A stretch of DNA of 52,877 bases from Plesiocystis pacifica SIR-1 (GCF_000170895.1 NZ_ABCS01000072.1:1-52877); one strand, 5' to 3'. Positions 18,103-27,351 are shown, counted from the stretch's first letter. Numbers and translations: made by a program. The notes: a model not told the origin generated them from the letters alone.

Positions 18103-18537
18103 ATGCGCAAGCTTGCCTTTGCCCTCATTGCCCCCGTTCTGGTGCTCTCCGTTGGTTGTGGTGACGACCCCGAAGAGCCCAACGCGTTCATGACCCAGTC
18201 GGCCGACGAGGCGGACGAGGACACCGGTCCCGTCGAGGACATGATGAACGAGACGGAGTCGGGCGAGGACGACGTCGGCACGGACACCACCACCGACACG
18301 ACCACCGACACGACGGACGAGAGCAGCGACACCACGACCACCACCACCGGTGGCGGCGCGGAGTGTGGCAACGGCGTCATCGATGACGGCGAGCAGTGCG
18401 ACAGCACCGACCTCAACGGCTACACCTGCGAGACCCTCGGCTACAACGGCGGCGGCACGCTGGCCTGCGACCCGATGAGCTGCACCTTCGACGCCACGAT
18501 GTGCATCAGCGACCCCGACCAGGGCACTGGCGGCTGA
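18103..18537 (+). CDS. Small stalked lipoprotein with Myxococcales-type Cys-rich repeat
   Basis: 144 residues from ATG at 18103. Signal peptide MRKLAFALIAPVLVLSVGC ends in a good lipobox (LSVGC, C19). An acidic, Thr-rich stalk with repeated TDTT units spans about 45-82, followed by CGNGVIDDGEQCD (about 87-99) and further cysteines (YTCETLG, LACDPMSC, ATMC). This Cys-rich unit is the repeat common in myxobacterial surface proteins (DUF4215 type), usually disulphide-bonded and often calcium-binding. Expected on the outer membrane surface. A possible -35 box TTGACG lies at 18064-18069 but no convincing -10 was seen. The preceding 248 bases hold no gene. Confidence 0.75.
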   Translation: MRKLAFALIAPVLVLSVGCGDDPEEPNAFMTQSADEADEDTGPVEDMMNETESGEDDVGTDTTTDTTTDTTDESSDTTTTTTGGGAECGNGVIDDGEQCDSTDLNGYTCETLGYNGGGTLACDPMSCTFDATMCISDPDQGTGG

Positions 18538-18619
18538 TCCTCCCGCTTGCACGGCCCTCGAGGGCGCGTCTCCCCGGCGCGCCCTCTGGCATTGGTTGAG
18601 CCCGCAAAATCCCGCCCGC

Positions 18620-20233
18620 ATGCAGGAGACGAAGCCCGCCTGGACGCTCCGAGCCGCCTACCTGGCCCTCGTCGTGCTGTGCGCCTGCCTGTTCACCTGC
18701 ACCGCGCCCGCGCGGATCACCTACCCCGACGACGAGATCGTCTTTCAGACCACCCAGAGCCTCGCCGAGCGCGGCTCCTTTGCGATTCCAGGAATCGCCA
18801 AGCGCAGCGGTGAGCGGCGCGACCGGCCCAAGGGGACCTTCGGCTGGGCCCCCGGGCGCGACGGAAGGCGCTACGGCTTCTTCGGCCACGGCCTGTCCGT
18901 CGCCGCCGTCCCCCTCTACGCCCTCGCCGACGCCACGGCCTCCCGCGTCCCCGAGACCTGGCGCCACGTCCAGCGCTCGAACCTCCCGACCTGGCACACC
19001 CGCGGGCCCGAGGCCGACTGGCAGCGCGGCCTCACCAGCTTGACCAACTGCCTGCTGACGCCGCTGGCGGCCCTGCTGCTGGGCCTGTGGCTGGGCGAGC
19101 TCGGCTATCGCCCGCGGACGGCCGTGCTCACGGCGCTGATCTACGCCCTCGGAACCACCGCCTGGCCCTACGCCGGGACCTTCTTGAGCGAGCCGCTCAG
19201 CGCCCTGATGTTGCTGGGCGCCGCGTGGGCCGTCGCCCGCTGGCGCAGCCAGGGCTCGGCGCCGCACTTGTGGGTCGCGGCCGCCCTCGTGGGCCTGACG
19301 GTCCACGTCCACGTCCTCAACCTGCTCGCGACCCCGGCCTTTTTGGCCTACGCCGCGTGGCCCGAGGGCGACGCAGGCACGAGCTGGCGCGCCCGGATCC
19401 TCGAGCAGCGCCGCGCGTGGATCGTCGCCGCCTGCCTCGGCGCCTGCGGCCTCGGTCTGCTCGGCCTCAGCCAGGCCCTGCGCTACGGCAGCCCCTTCGA
19501 GACCGGGCGCTTCGACCACTACGCCCACTGGGAGTGGCCGCTCGAGCACGCCTTCGCCATGGTCGTCGCCCCCGGGCGGAGCCTGTGGATCTACTCGCCC
19601 CCGCTGATCGTCGCGCTGCTCGCCTGGCCGCGGGTGATCCGCGAGCGCCGGGCCGTGGCCGTGTTCGTGCTCGTGCTCTTTGCCCTGCGCTGGCTGTTCG
19701 TCGCCTGCCGCAGCGACTGGTTCGGCGGCTGGGCGATCGGCCCCCGCTACCTCGTGCCCGTGGTCCCCTTCCTGCTCCTGCCCCTCGCCGAGCTGTTCGA
19801 GCGCGGCCCGGAGCGCCCCAGGCCCGCGCGCGTGGGCCTCGCCGCCGCCATGGTCCTGAGCGTGCTGTTCCAGGCCTGGCTCGCCGTGCACTCCGTGGTC
19901 CAGGTGCTGTTCGACATCAACCGGCGCAGCGAGGCCCCGGGCAGCTTCCGCCACGGGGCCGACTGGACCCTCGACGGCTTCCTGCCCCTGGCCTACTGGC
20001 GCCTCGAGCAGCCCGCGCTCGAGTTTTGGCTCGACGGCAAGACCCAAGCGGCGATGCTCTCGGCCCAGTTTGAAGCCCTCGCCTTTGGCTCGTGGCGCCT
20101 GTCTTCCCTCGGCCACGCCCAAGGCCTGTGGCATGCCGTGATCGGCCTGGGCCTGCTGTCGGGCGTCGCCGGAGTCGGGCTGACGGTCGCCGTCCGACTG
20201 CTCGCCAAAGAAGAAGAGCGGCACCCCCAGTGA
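18620..20233 (+). CDS. GT-C fold (GT39-like) membrane glycosyltransferase
   Basis: 537 residues from ATG at 18620 (a TTG at 18596 is in frame but less likely). About ten hydrophobic helices are seen from residue 10 to 525. YPDDEIVFQTTQ (35-46), in the first loop after helix 1, holds the acidic pair typical of polyprenyl-phosphate-sugar-dependent GT-C enzymes. SDWFGGWAIGPRYLVPVVPF in the last third is a strong family-type motif. The likely role is transfer of a sugar from a lipid carrier to protein or lipid on the outer face of the inner membrane; donor and acceptor are unknown. Short pieces of this gene's 5' end (18640-18674) and 3' end (20202-20212) reappear in the tandem repeat just downstream. 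Confidence 0.8.
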   Translation: MQETKPAWTLRAAYLALVVLCACLFTCTAPARITYPDDEIVFQTTQSLAERGSFAIPGIAKRSGERRDRPKGTFGWAPGRDGRRYGFFGHGLSVAAVPLYALADATASRVPETWRHVQRSNLPTWHTRGPEADWQRGLTSLTNCLLTPLAALLLGLWLGELGYRPRTAVLTALIYALGTTAWPYAGTFLSEPLSALMLLGAAWAVARWRSQGSAPHLWVAAALVGLTVHVHVLNLLATPAFLAYAAWPEGDAGTSWRARILEQRRAWIVAACLGACGLGLLGLSQALRYGSPFETGRFDHYAHWEWPLEHAFAMVVAPGRSLWIYSPPLIVALLAWPRVIRERRAVAVFVLVLFALRWLFVACRSDWFGGWAIGPRYLVPVVPFLLLPLAELFERGPERPRPARVGLAAAMVLSVLFQAWLAVHSVVQVLFDINRRSEAPGSFRHGADWTLDGFLPLAYWRLEQPALEFWLDGKTQAAMLSAQFEALAFGSWRLSSLGHAQGLWHAVIGLGLLSGVAGVGLTVAVRLLAKEEERHPQ

Positions 20234-20280
20234 TGGGAGACACCGCTACTCCGCGACAAACACAGCGCTTCGAAGCTCAA

Positions 20281-20719
20281 AGAGAATCGCCCCCTCTGGG
20301 GGCGACCCAAATACCCAGTAGAGGATACGAACTCCATTGCCCACCAGCCTCAGCAAAGGAGCGGGAGCGACGAAGCGCCCCCGGTCCCGCGCTGACTGTG
20401 GCTGGACGCTCCGAGCCGCCTACCTGGCCCTCGTCGCCAAAGAAAATCGCCCCCTCTGGGGGCGACCCAAATACCCAGTAGAGGATACGAACTCCATTGC
20501 CCACCAGCCTCAGCAAAGGAGCGGGAGCGACGAAGCGCCCCCGGTCCCGCGCTGACTGTGGCTGGACGCTCCGAGCCGCCTACCTGGCCCTCGTCGCCAA
20601 AGAAAATCGCCCCCTCTGGGGGCGACCCAATACCCAGTAGAGGGTACGAACTCCATTGCCCACCAGCCTCAGCAAAGGAGCGGGAGCGACGAAGCGCCCC
20701 CGGTCCCGCGCTGACTGTG
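20281..20719. repeat. 160-bp tandem array (2.7 copies) built from a dispersed repeat plus two fragments of the upstream gene
   Basis: Copies begin at 20281, 20441 and 20601, with period 160; the last is incomplete and differs by one deletion and one substitution. Each full copy has about 115 bases of a dispersed repeat (related to 35526-35937, in opposite orientation, with a CCCCCTCTGGGGG hairpin), then 35 bases identical to 18640-18674 of the glycosyltransferase gene, then 11 bases identical to its 3' end (20202-20212), sharing the bases TCG at the join. No gene is supported here. Confidence 0.9.
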
Positions 20720-20727
20720 GGGGTAGA

Positions 20728-22074
20728 TCAGAGCTGACGTCCGCGGGTGAGGCGCTCGAAGCCGCTGGCGCCCATGCCGATGGCGATGGGGCCGGTGATC
20801 AGCGAGCCGAAGGGCACGAAGTTGCCGGCGGCGTTGATCAGGCTCGAGACGATCATGAACACCAAGGTGCCGCCGATGTCCTCGCGGACCAGCTCGACCG
20901 ACTTCTTGATGCAGTCGATGGCGGACAGCTCGCTGTCGGCCATGATCCAGAACGACCAGTAGGCGAGGAAGGCGAAGATGATGCCCGGGATGACCAGGAG
21001 CATCATGCCCACGAACACGCCGATGGCGACGAGGAAGAACAGGCCCAGAGCGGGCAGGAACTTGTCGAAGCCTCCGAACACGTCGCCGATCGCGACGGTC
21101 TCGCCGCGAGCCGCACGCAGGGCCATGCGCATGTAGCCGATGAGCATCGGGCCCATGCAGATGCCGAGGGTGAAGCCGCCGACGACACCGACGGCGAGCA
21201 GGCCCACGATCATCGCGGCGGCGTTGTTCTTGAACACCTCCCAGCCGGCACCGACGGTCTCGCCGATGTCGAGGGGGTTGGCGACGGGCTCGAGGCCCGC
21301 ACCACCGCCGCCGCCGCCCATGGACGGACCGCCCACGGCTGCAGGGGCCGCGTAGGGGTTGGGGGCCGGCGCCATGGCGCCTGCACCGGGAGCGGGCCCG
21401 CCCATCGGAGCGCCCATCGGGGCGCCGCCCATCGGAGCGGGAGCCGGCGCACCCATGGGCGCGCCCATCGGGGCACCGCCGGGCGGCGGAGCTCCGGGCG
21501 GGCCCATCGGGGCACCGCCGGGCGGGGGCGCACCATAGCCACCGGGGGCTGGGCCGCCGGGCGGCGGTCCACCGGGCGGCGGGCCGCCAGGCGGGGGCGC
21601 ACCAAAGCCGCCAGCCGGCGGGGGCGCGCCACCGGGCGGTCCGGGAGGCGGCGGGGCTCCGAAGCCTCCGGGCCCAGGCGGCGGGGCTCCGGGCGGCGGA
21701 CCACCGGGCCCGGGCGGACGCGGAGGCAGGCCGCCCATGGCGATCATGGTCTTGCCACCGCCGGGTCGGGCCTGAGCCGTGTTGACCGCCATCAAGGTCA
21801 TGATGGTCTGGCCGATCGAGAAGCCCTGTCCGGGCATCAGCGTGAACTCGGGCATGCGGGCACCGTTGAAGTAGGTGCCGTTCGTGCTGCCGAGGTCTTT
21901 GACACGGACGTTGCCGTTCTCGAAGTGAATCTCCGCGTGACGCCCAGACGACTGGGGATCTCCAAGGACGATGTCACCGGCTTCACGACCGATGGTCGTG
22001 ACGCGCGCGCCAATGTTGCGGGTCTCGGGGGGCTTGTTGACGTACTGGATCTTGAGAACGTAGTGGGTCGACAC
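20728..22074 (-). CDS. FHA domain protein with Pro/Gly-rich linker and multi-pass membrane domain
   Basis: 448 residues from a GTG at 22074. An FHA domain covers about residues 5-98, with all signature residues: GR (29-30), SSGRH (42-46) and GSTNGT (62-67), so it should bind phosphothreonine peptides. Residues about 105-255 are a low-complexity linker of PPGGPPPG and GAPMG repeats. From about 270 there are five to six hydrophobic helices (GWEVFKNNAAAMIVGLLAVG, later FLPALGLFFLVAIGVF and LLVIPGIIFAFLAYW), resembling the DUF975/glycerophosphodiesterase membrane domain. It probably sits in the inner membrane and recruits proteins phosphorylated by Ser/Thr kinases, which are numerous in myxobacteria. 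The stop lies nine bases from the repeat array. Confidence 0.85.
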   Translation of the reverse strand: MSTHYVLKIQYVNKPPETRNIGARVTTIGREAGDIVLGDPQSSGRHAEIHFENGNVRVKDLGSTNGTYFNGARMPEFTLMPGQGFSIGQTIMTLMAVNTAQARPGGGKTMIAMGGLPPRPPGPGGPPPGAPPPGPGGFGAPPPPGPPGGAPPPAGGFGAPPPGGPPPGGPPPGGPAPGGYGAPPPGGAPMGPPGAPPPGGAPMGAPMGAPAPAPMGGAPMGAPMGGPAPGAGAMAPAPNPYAAPAAVGGPSMGGGGGGAGLEPVANPLDIGETVGAGWEVFKNNAAAMIVGLLAVGVVGGFTLGICMGPMLIGYMRMALRAARGETVAIGDVFGGFDKFLPALGLFFLVAIGVFVGMMLLVIPGIIFAFLAYWSFWIMADSELSAIDCIKKSVELVREDIGGTLVFMIVSSLINAAGNFVPFGSLITGPIAIGMGASGFERLTRGRQL

Positions 22075-22226
22075 TCACGGCCTCCGTAGGTGGAGCGCGA
22101 GTTTCCCAACTGGAGCTACCCTGCGCAAGGGCCGACCCCCAGATCGTGCCCAGATCTCGCCCAGTCCGCTCGGCGACGCCTCTCGGGCACCCTAGTTGAT
22201 CCACCACGCCAAGGCCCCCCGGGCCG

Positions 22227-23957
22227 CTAGTCCCCCGAGTCCGGCTGTTCTCGTCCCCGAGTGAAGGCCAGCAACGACTCCGCCCCCATCCACAACAGCA
22301 GGCTGACCAGCACCACGGTCATCGCCAGCAAGGTCCAGTTCTTGGTGGTCCAGAAGCTGACGAGGTGCATGAACAGGGAGATCAGCGTCACCACCATCAC
22401 GAAGAACATCGGGATGAGGAGCGGCAAAATTGGCCGCTTGCGCTGCCAGAAGTAGAGCGCGAGCACCAGCAAGGTCAGCGAGGCGATCATCTGGTTGCTC
22501 GCCCCGAACACCGGCCACAGCGCCCACGCGACCTCCTTGGCCTCGCCGGCGCCGTTGCTGATCTTGGCCGTGGCCAGGAAGTAGGCGGGGACGATGCCGA
22601 CCAAGGTCGCGACGATGGGGTTGCTCAGGGCCTTGACCCCGACGGCCTCGCCGATCTCCGCGACGATCAGCCGCTCGATCCGCGTGGCCGTGTCGAGGCT
22701 CGTGGCCGCGAACGAGATCACCAGCACGGCCATGAGGGTCTGGGCCAGCAGCGGGCTCAGGCCCAGCTTGCCGAGGAAGGCCGCGCCCCCGAGCACGAAG
22801 GCCGCCGCCTTGTTGCCCGAGGCGTGGGCCCAGCTGTCGTAGTAGACCGCCCAGCTCAGGTCGAGGACCTCGCCCTGGCCCGGGAGCTTGCACGCGGCGA
22901 CCAGGCTGATGCCGGCCACCGCCGCCATGGTGCTCGCCAGCGCCAGCGCGCCCTCGCCGAGCATGCTGCCGTAGCCGATCGGCCGGGCGTCCTCGAGGGA
23001 GTCGAGCTGCTTGGAGGTCGTGCCCGAAGCGACCAGCCCGTGGAAGCCCGAGATCGCCCCGCAGGCGATGGTCACGAACAAAAACGGGAACATCGCCGGC
23101 GCGCCCTCTTCGGACATGCGCACGGCCGGGGCGTCGAAGTTGGGGTGGGCGACGAACAGGCCCAAAAAGAGCAGGCCCAGGCCGACGACGAGCTGGTGGG
23201 AGTTGACGTAGTCCCGGGGCTGGAGCAGCAGCCACACCGGCAGCAAGCTGGCCACGGCCGAGTAGACGAACAGGCCGATGATCCAGGTCTGCGAGGACGC
23301 GGCCTCGTCGAGGCCCACGTCCGTCAGCGAGATCGGCATCTTGGTGCCGAGGTAGACGAACACGTAGAGCAGGACCAGGGCGACCAGCGAGGGGATCAGC
23401 GGGGGGACGCCGCGCTTGTAGAGCAGCCAGCCCATGACCACGGCGACGACGATCGAGATGTTGACCGGGAGCACGGAGGTCGGGATGGCCATGAACAGCC
23501 CGGCGATGGCCATGGCGAACACCGCGAGCACCAGCCAGCTGAGCACCATGATGAACACCAGGAACATCAGGCGGACCCGCGGGCTGATCACCTTGGCGGC
23601 GATGTCCGCGACCGAGCGCCCCTTCTCCCGGGCGCTGACCACCAGCGCGCCGTAGTCGTGCACCGCGCCCATGAACACCGTGCCGATCACCACCCACAAC
23701 AGCGCCGGGAGCCAGCCCCAGTAGGCCGCCACGCACGGCCCGATGATCGGCGCGGCCCCGGCCACGGAGGTGAAGTGGTGACCAAACAAGATCGCCCGCT
23801 TGGTCGGCACGAAGTCGCCGCCGTCGGAGAACTCGTGGGCCGGGGTGACGAAGTTGGGGTCGTCGTCCTTGAAGATCGTGCGCCCGACGTAGCGGGCGTA
23901 GAAGCGGTAGCCCGCGAGGAACACGAGCAAGACCAGGGCAGTCACGACTGCGGCCAT
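22227..23957 (-). CDS. cstA: Carbon starvation protein A (pyruvate/peptide transporter)
   Basis: 576 residues from ATG at 23957. About sixteen hydrophobic helices, starting with AAVVTALVLLVFLAGYRFYA. The CstA signatures DFVPTKRAILFGHHFTSVAG (about 48-67), APIIGPCVAAYWGWLPALLW, GAVHDYGALVVSAREKGRS and the later ISGFHGLVASGTTSKQL are all present. Length fits the shorter CstA/BtsT type (E. coli CstA is about 700). The family imports pyruvate, and perhaps peptides, by proton symport at the inner membrane during carbon limitation. It lies between two genes on the same strand: 36 bases after the propeller lipoprotein and 152 bases before the FHA gene. Functional linkage to either is not shown. Confidence 0.93.
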   Translation of the reverse strand: MAAVVTALVLLVFLAGYRFYARYVGRTIFKDDDPNFVTPAHEFSDGGDFVPTKRAILFGHHFTSVAGAAPIIGPCVAAYWGWLPALLWVVIGTVFMGAVHDYGALVVSAREKGRSVADIAAKVISPRVRLMFLVFIMVLSWLVLAVFAMAIAGLFMAIPTSVLPVNISIVVAVVMGWLLYKRGVPPLIPSLVALVLLYVFVYLGTKMPISLTDVGLDEAASSQTWIIGLFVYSAVASLLPVWLLLQPRDYVNSHQLVVGLGLLFLGLFVAHPNFDAPAVRMSEEGAPAMFPFLFVTIACGAISGFHGLVASGTTSKQLDSLEDARPIGYGSMLGEGALALASTMAAVAGISLVAACKLPGQGEVLDLSWAVYYDSWAHASGNKAAAFVLGGAAFLGKLGLSPLLAQTLMAVLVISFAATSLDTATRIERLIVAEIGEAVGVKALSNPIVATLVGIVPAYFLATAKISNGAGEAKEVAWALWPVFGASNQMIASLTLLVLALYFWQRKRPILPLLIPMFFVMVVTLISLFMHLVSFWTTKNWTLLAMTVVLVSLLLWMGAESLLAFTRGREQPDSGD

Positions 23958-23993
23958 GGCCCGCAGTGTAAACCGCCGCGGGTCAAAGCATGG

Positions 23994-25319
23994 TCAGAAG
24001 GGACACTCGGGGCCGTTCATGTTGCCCGAGCCCTCGAGGCCGATGTAGACGAAGTCCGGATCCGCCGGCGAGGCGACCATGGCGTTGAAGCCCCCGTAGG
24101 GAGAGTGCGAGGTCGTGACCTCGCCCGCGCCGTGGTCGTAGTCGTAGAGCGAGGTCCCGATGCCCATGATGCAGGTCCCGAAGGCAGCGCGCAGCCGGTC
24201 GGGGTCGCCGGGGTGGATCCACATCCGCGTCCCGTTGGTCAACGTCAGCTCCGGCGTCGCGGTGACCACGGGGACGAAGGTGTAGCCCGAGTCCTCGCTG
24301 CGGTAGATCCGCTTGGGGCTGTCCTGGAGCTGGACCTCGAGGCCCTGGGCGTAGACGACCCCGCTGCCGTCGGGGGCGAACTCGACGTTGAAGCCGTTGA
24401 TGGCCTGATCCGGCGCGGGGGTCTCGACGGCGGACTGCGTCCAGGTGTCGCCGCCGTCGTCGGTCACCCACCAGCCCGACTGGATGAAGCCGACGATGGC
24501 CCGGTCGATGTTCGTGGGGTCGAAGGCGAGCTCGTAGCTGGTGCTGAAGCCCCCGGGCGCCGTGACGCCGACCTTCGCCCAGCTCTCGCCCTGGTCGAAG
24601 GAGTCCTGGAGCTTGCCGCCGCTGAGGCCGATGCGCAGGTGGTTGGGCGCGTCGGGGTCGACGGCGACGGCGTAGACCTGCGCGCCCGCTGGACCCGGCA
24701 AGACCTCGATGGTCTCGCCCTGCCAGCGGACCAGGCCCTCCATGTTGTTGGACCAGCCGTAGACCGTGTCGTCGGGGCCGACGACCAGGTCCAGGGGCGC
24801 GCTCGCGGGCAGAGCCGCGACGGTCCCGAGGTCTTCCCAGGTGCAGCCGGCGTCCTCGGAGCGATAAAAGTGGTTGCCCGCGTGCATGACCATGGCGTTG
24901 GGCGCGTGGAGGGTGGCGAGGCCGAAGGTGTAGCTGACGGGCGCGACGTGGGGGAGCGCGGTGGGCACGATCGTGAAGCCGCCGTCGGCGGACCAGGCGA
25001 TGCCGGGCGCTCCGGGGGCGGCGCAGTCGGGCAGGGTCCACTCCGCGTTGCCGCCCGTGGTGTCCGTCTCGGTCGTCTCGGTCTCCGTCGTCTCCGTCGT
25101 CTCCGTCTCGGTCTCCGTGCTCGTCTCGGTCTCGGTCTCGGTCGTCTCTGATTCGGTCTCCGACTCCGTGCTCGACTCCGTCTCCCCGACCTCATCGTCG
25201 GTCTCGCTCCCCGTCGCGACGCCAGCCTCGTCCGCGGGCACGGTGTCGTCGCCGCAGCCGAGGGGAGCGAGGAACAGCGCAAAGGAGACGGCGGGGTTCG
25301 AGGCGCGGGCGCGAAGCAC
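23994..25319 (-). CDS. Stalked lipoprotein with BNR/sortilin-like beta-propeller
   Basis: 441 residues from a GTG at 25319. Signal peptide ends in APLGC (C22). A long Thr/Glu/Ser stalk made of TETE and ETTETE units occupies about 40-92. The remainder shows propeller-like blades with BNR-type Asp-box motifs: FYRSEDAGCTWEDLG, DSFDQGESWAKVG, WWVTDDGGDTWTQS and IYRSEDSGYTFVPV, i.e. four S/D-x-D-x-G-x-T/S-W boxes. These occur in sialidases, sortilins and HCF136-like proteins; no sialidase catalytic residues are seen, so a binding role is more likely. It should be anchored in the outer membrane. Divergent from the acyltransferase gene upstream. Confidence 0.75.
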   Translation of the reverse strand: MLRARASNPAVSFALFLAPLGCGDDTVPADEAGVATGSETDDEVGETESSTESETESETTETETETSTETETETTETTETETTETDTTGGNAEWTLPDCAAPGAPGIAWSADGGFTIVPTALPHVAPVSYTFGLATLHAPNAMVMHAGNHFYRSEDAGCTWEDLGTVAALPASAPLDLVVGPDDTVYGWSNNMEGLVRWQGETIEVLPGPAGAQVYAVAVDPDAPNHLRIGLSGGKLQDSFDQGESWAKVGVTAPGGFSTSYELAFDPTNIDRAIVGFIQSGWWVTDDGGDTWTQSAVETPAPDQAINGFNVEFAPDGSGVVYAQGLEVQLQDSPKRIYRSEDSGYTFVPVVTATPELTLTNGTRMWIHPGDPDRLRAAFGTCIMGIGTSLYDYDHGAGEVTTSHSPYGGFNAMVASPADPDFVYIGLEGSGNMNGPECPF

Positions 25320-25438
25320 CGTTTCAGCAAAGCACGGCCCTTTGCTCCGAGCCCGCCCGCGACGCGCGTATCGACGTGAGTCCTCACCACGGGACGCGCT
25401 TGGACACTTCGGCCGAACACTTCGCTACAGTCGCTGGC

Positions 25439-26386
25439 GTGTCGGGGCTCGCCTCCCTCTCGGCCGCCCACCCGGGTGCGCAGCTCGCCGCGAGCGTGGC
25501 CGTGCTGATCGCGGCCCTGTTGACCTGCGCCGCCTGCTCCAAACGCCCCCGCGCCCCCGGCACCCTGCTCGCCGGCCTCGTCGCCATGCTCGCCAGCTTG
25601 CTGGCGCCGCCCCAATGGCCCATGCCGCGCTTCGCCGTGACCTTGTTCGGCTGCCTCGCCATGGGCCGCGCCATGGACCTGACCTGGCGCCCCCACACGC
25701 TCAGCTTCCGCGGCCGCCTGTGGCTGCTCGTCACCTTCCTCGACGTCCGCGAGCCCAGCCGGCGCGAGCCCACCCTCGAACACGAAGAGCGCCGGTGGCT
25801 CGCGGTCCACCTGCTGCTCTTCGTCGCCAGCGCCCTCGCCCTCGCCGGGCTCGCGGCCCGACGCGGCGGCTCGCCGGACCTGCGCACCCTCCCCGCCTTC
25901 GAGCTCGCGCTGCGCTGGGTCCTGGGCGCCGTCCAGGTCTACAGCCTCCCCGAGCTGCTTCAGGCCGTGCTGCTCGCCGGCTACGCCAAGCTGGGCCTGC
26001 GCTTTCCCAAGATCAACCGCGAGCCGATCTTCTCTACGACCCTCGCCGAGTTCTGGGGCCGCCGCTGGAACCGAGCCGTGGCGGGGTGGCTGCGCAACTA
26101 CGCCTACCTGCCCCTGGCCCGCCGCGGCCGCCCCAAGCTCGCCGTGGCCGCGGCCTTCGCCGCGAGCGCGTGCCTGCACTTTTGGGTCAGCTTCGTGCCC
26201 CTGGGCTGGCTCGCGGGCTTGACCATGGCGAGCTTCTTCCTCGTGCACGGCGCAGCGCTGGCCCTCGAGCGAGCCCTCGGCGTGCGCGAGTGGACGCCCA
26301 CGCAGCAGCGGCTGTGGTCCTACGCCTGGTTCGCGCTGAGCTTGCCGCTCTTCGTCGAGCCGACCCTGCGCGTCGCCGGCTGGTAG
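25439..26386 (+). CDS. Wax-synthase-type membrane-bound O-acyltransferase
   Basis: 315 residues if the GTG at 25439 is used; a GTG at 25376 would add 21 polar residues and is less likely. Seven to eight hydrophobic helices. SLPELLQAVLLAGYAKLG and especially FSTTLAEFWGRRWNRAV (about 198-214) are the signature of plant-type wax synthases (MBOAT-like, PF13813), followed by the conserved active-site His in SACLHFWVSF (H247). Enzymes of this family join fatty acyl-CoA to long-chain alcohols or sterols, giving storage or membrane esters. Substrate here cannot be told. Myxobacteria store neutral lipids, so a role in lipid bodies or sterol/wax esters is plausible inference. Confidence 0.8.
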   Translation: MSGLASLSAAHPGAQLAASVAVLIAALLTCAACSKRPRAPGTLLAGLVAMLASLLAPPQWPMPRFAVTLFGCLAMGRAMDLTWRPHTLSFRGRLWLLVTFLDVREPSRREPTLEHEERRWLAVHLLLFVASALALAGLAARRGGSPDLRTLPAFELALRWVLGAVQVYSLPELLQAVLLAGYAKLGLRFPKINREPIFSTTLAEFWGRRWNRAVAGWLRNYAYLPLARRGRPKLAVAAAFAASACLHFWVSFVPLGWLAGLTMASFFLVHGAALALERALGVREWTPTQQRLWSYAWFALSLPLFVEPTLRVAGW

Positions 26387-26514
26387 CCGAGGGGCTGCGT
26401 CACACTCGGCCCGGGTTTGGACGAAGTCGCCGGAGTGAGGCTCCTGCCCGTCGAATTCGGCGCTTTGGCTGCGCGTCGGCGAATGAAGCCGGGGGTCCCC
26501 GCCACTCCCCGGGT

Positions 26515-27351
26515 GTGACCTCCTGCAAGCCTACCCTCCCCTCCGTCCTCGCCCTCACCGCGGCCTTCGCCGCGCTCACGCTGAGCTCGGCCTGTGACGA
26601 AGGCGTCGACTACTGCGACCCCGACTACGCGCTCTCCCTCGCCGAGCTCGACGCCTCCCTCGACGCCCTCGAGGACGACGAGCCCCAGCCCGCGGCCCTC
26701 GACGAGCTGGGCCTCCAGGCCCCCGCGCCCGAGCTCTCGACCGAGGCGGTCAGCTACTACACGTTCGAGACCGTTGCGAAGGTCAACTACCTCGACGACT
26801 ACGACGTCATCACCATCCACAACAAGAGCCGCGGCTACCTGCGCTGCGACGGGTCCACCCCCGCCTACAGCATGGCCATGAGCAACACGGACGACTTCCT
26901 GTGGCAGGTCCACGACGACGGCAGCAAGCTCTACTTCGAACGCATCGACGCCACCGGACCCACCGGCATCTTCCTCAAGATGAAGGGCGAGGGCGCAAAC
27001 TACGAGGTCTACTGCGGAGAGATCACGGGCTCCGGCAACCAGGCTGCGTGGACCACCGCGGCGCAGAGCTACTACACCGCCGGGACCTGGGTGCGCCCCA
27101 ACACTGGGCTGATCCGACACCTCAACACGGACTTGTGCGTCGACGTCCCGACCTCGGGCGACGGCGCCAACGGTTCCACCTGCTCCAGCGTATGGACCGA
27201 CCTGTTCACCTTCGCCGTGTGGACCAACATCGCCCCCGACTGCGTCGACGACGTCTGCAGCTGCGAGACCGACCTCGACTGCGCCTTCGCGGGTAGCCCC
27301 AACTACGTGTGCATCAACGGCGACTACTGCGGGCTGCAGGTCGTGCTCTGA
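26515..27351 (+). CDS. Lipoprotein with beta-trefoil/lectin-like domain and Cys-rich tail
   Basis: 278 residues from GTG at 26515. The hydrophobic N-terminus ends in LTLSSAC (C at about 24). Residues 25-80 are acidic and Ala/Leu-rich. From about 85, repeated YLRCDGS, FLWQVHDDGSKLYFE, TGIFLKMKGEGANYEVYCGE and RHLNTDLCVDVPT units alternate hydrophobic and Gly/Asp turns in the manner of a beta-trefoil carbohydrate-binding domain, but the QxW motif is not clear. The tail CVDDVCSCETDLDCAFAG plus VCINGDYCG is a small disulphide-rich module. Probably an exported sugar-binding or adhesion protein; this is a fold-level guess. Confidence 0.6.
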   Translation: MTSCKPTLPSVLALTAAFAALTLSSACDEGVDYCDPDYALSLAELDASLDALEDDEPQPAALDELGLQAPAPELSTEAVSYYTFETVAKVNYLDDYDVITIHNKSRGYLRCDGSTPAYSMAMSNTDDFLWQVHDDGSKLYFERIDATGPTGIFLKMKGEGANYEVYCGEITGSGNQAAWTTAAQSYYTAGTWVRPNTGLIRHLNTDLCVDVPTSGDGANGSTCSSVWTDLFTFAVWTNIAPDCVDDVCSCETDLDCAFAGSPNYVCINGDYCGLQVVL

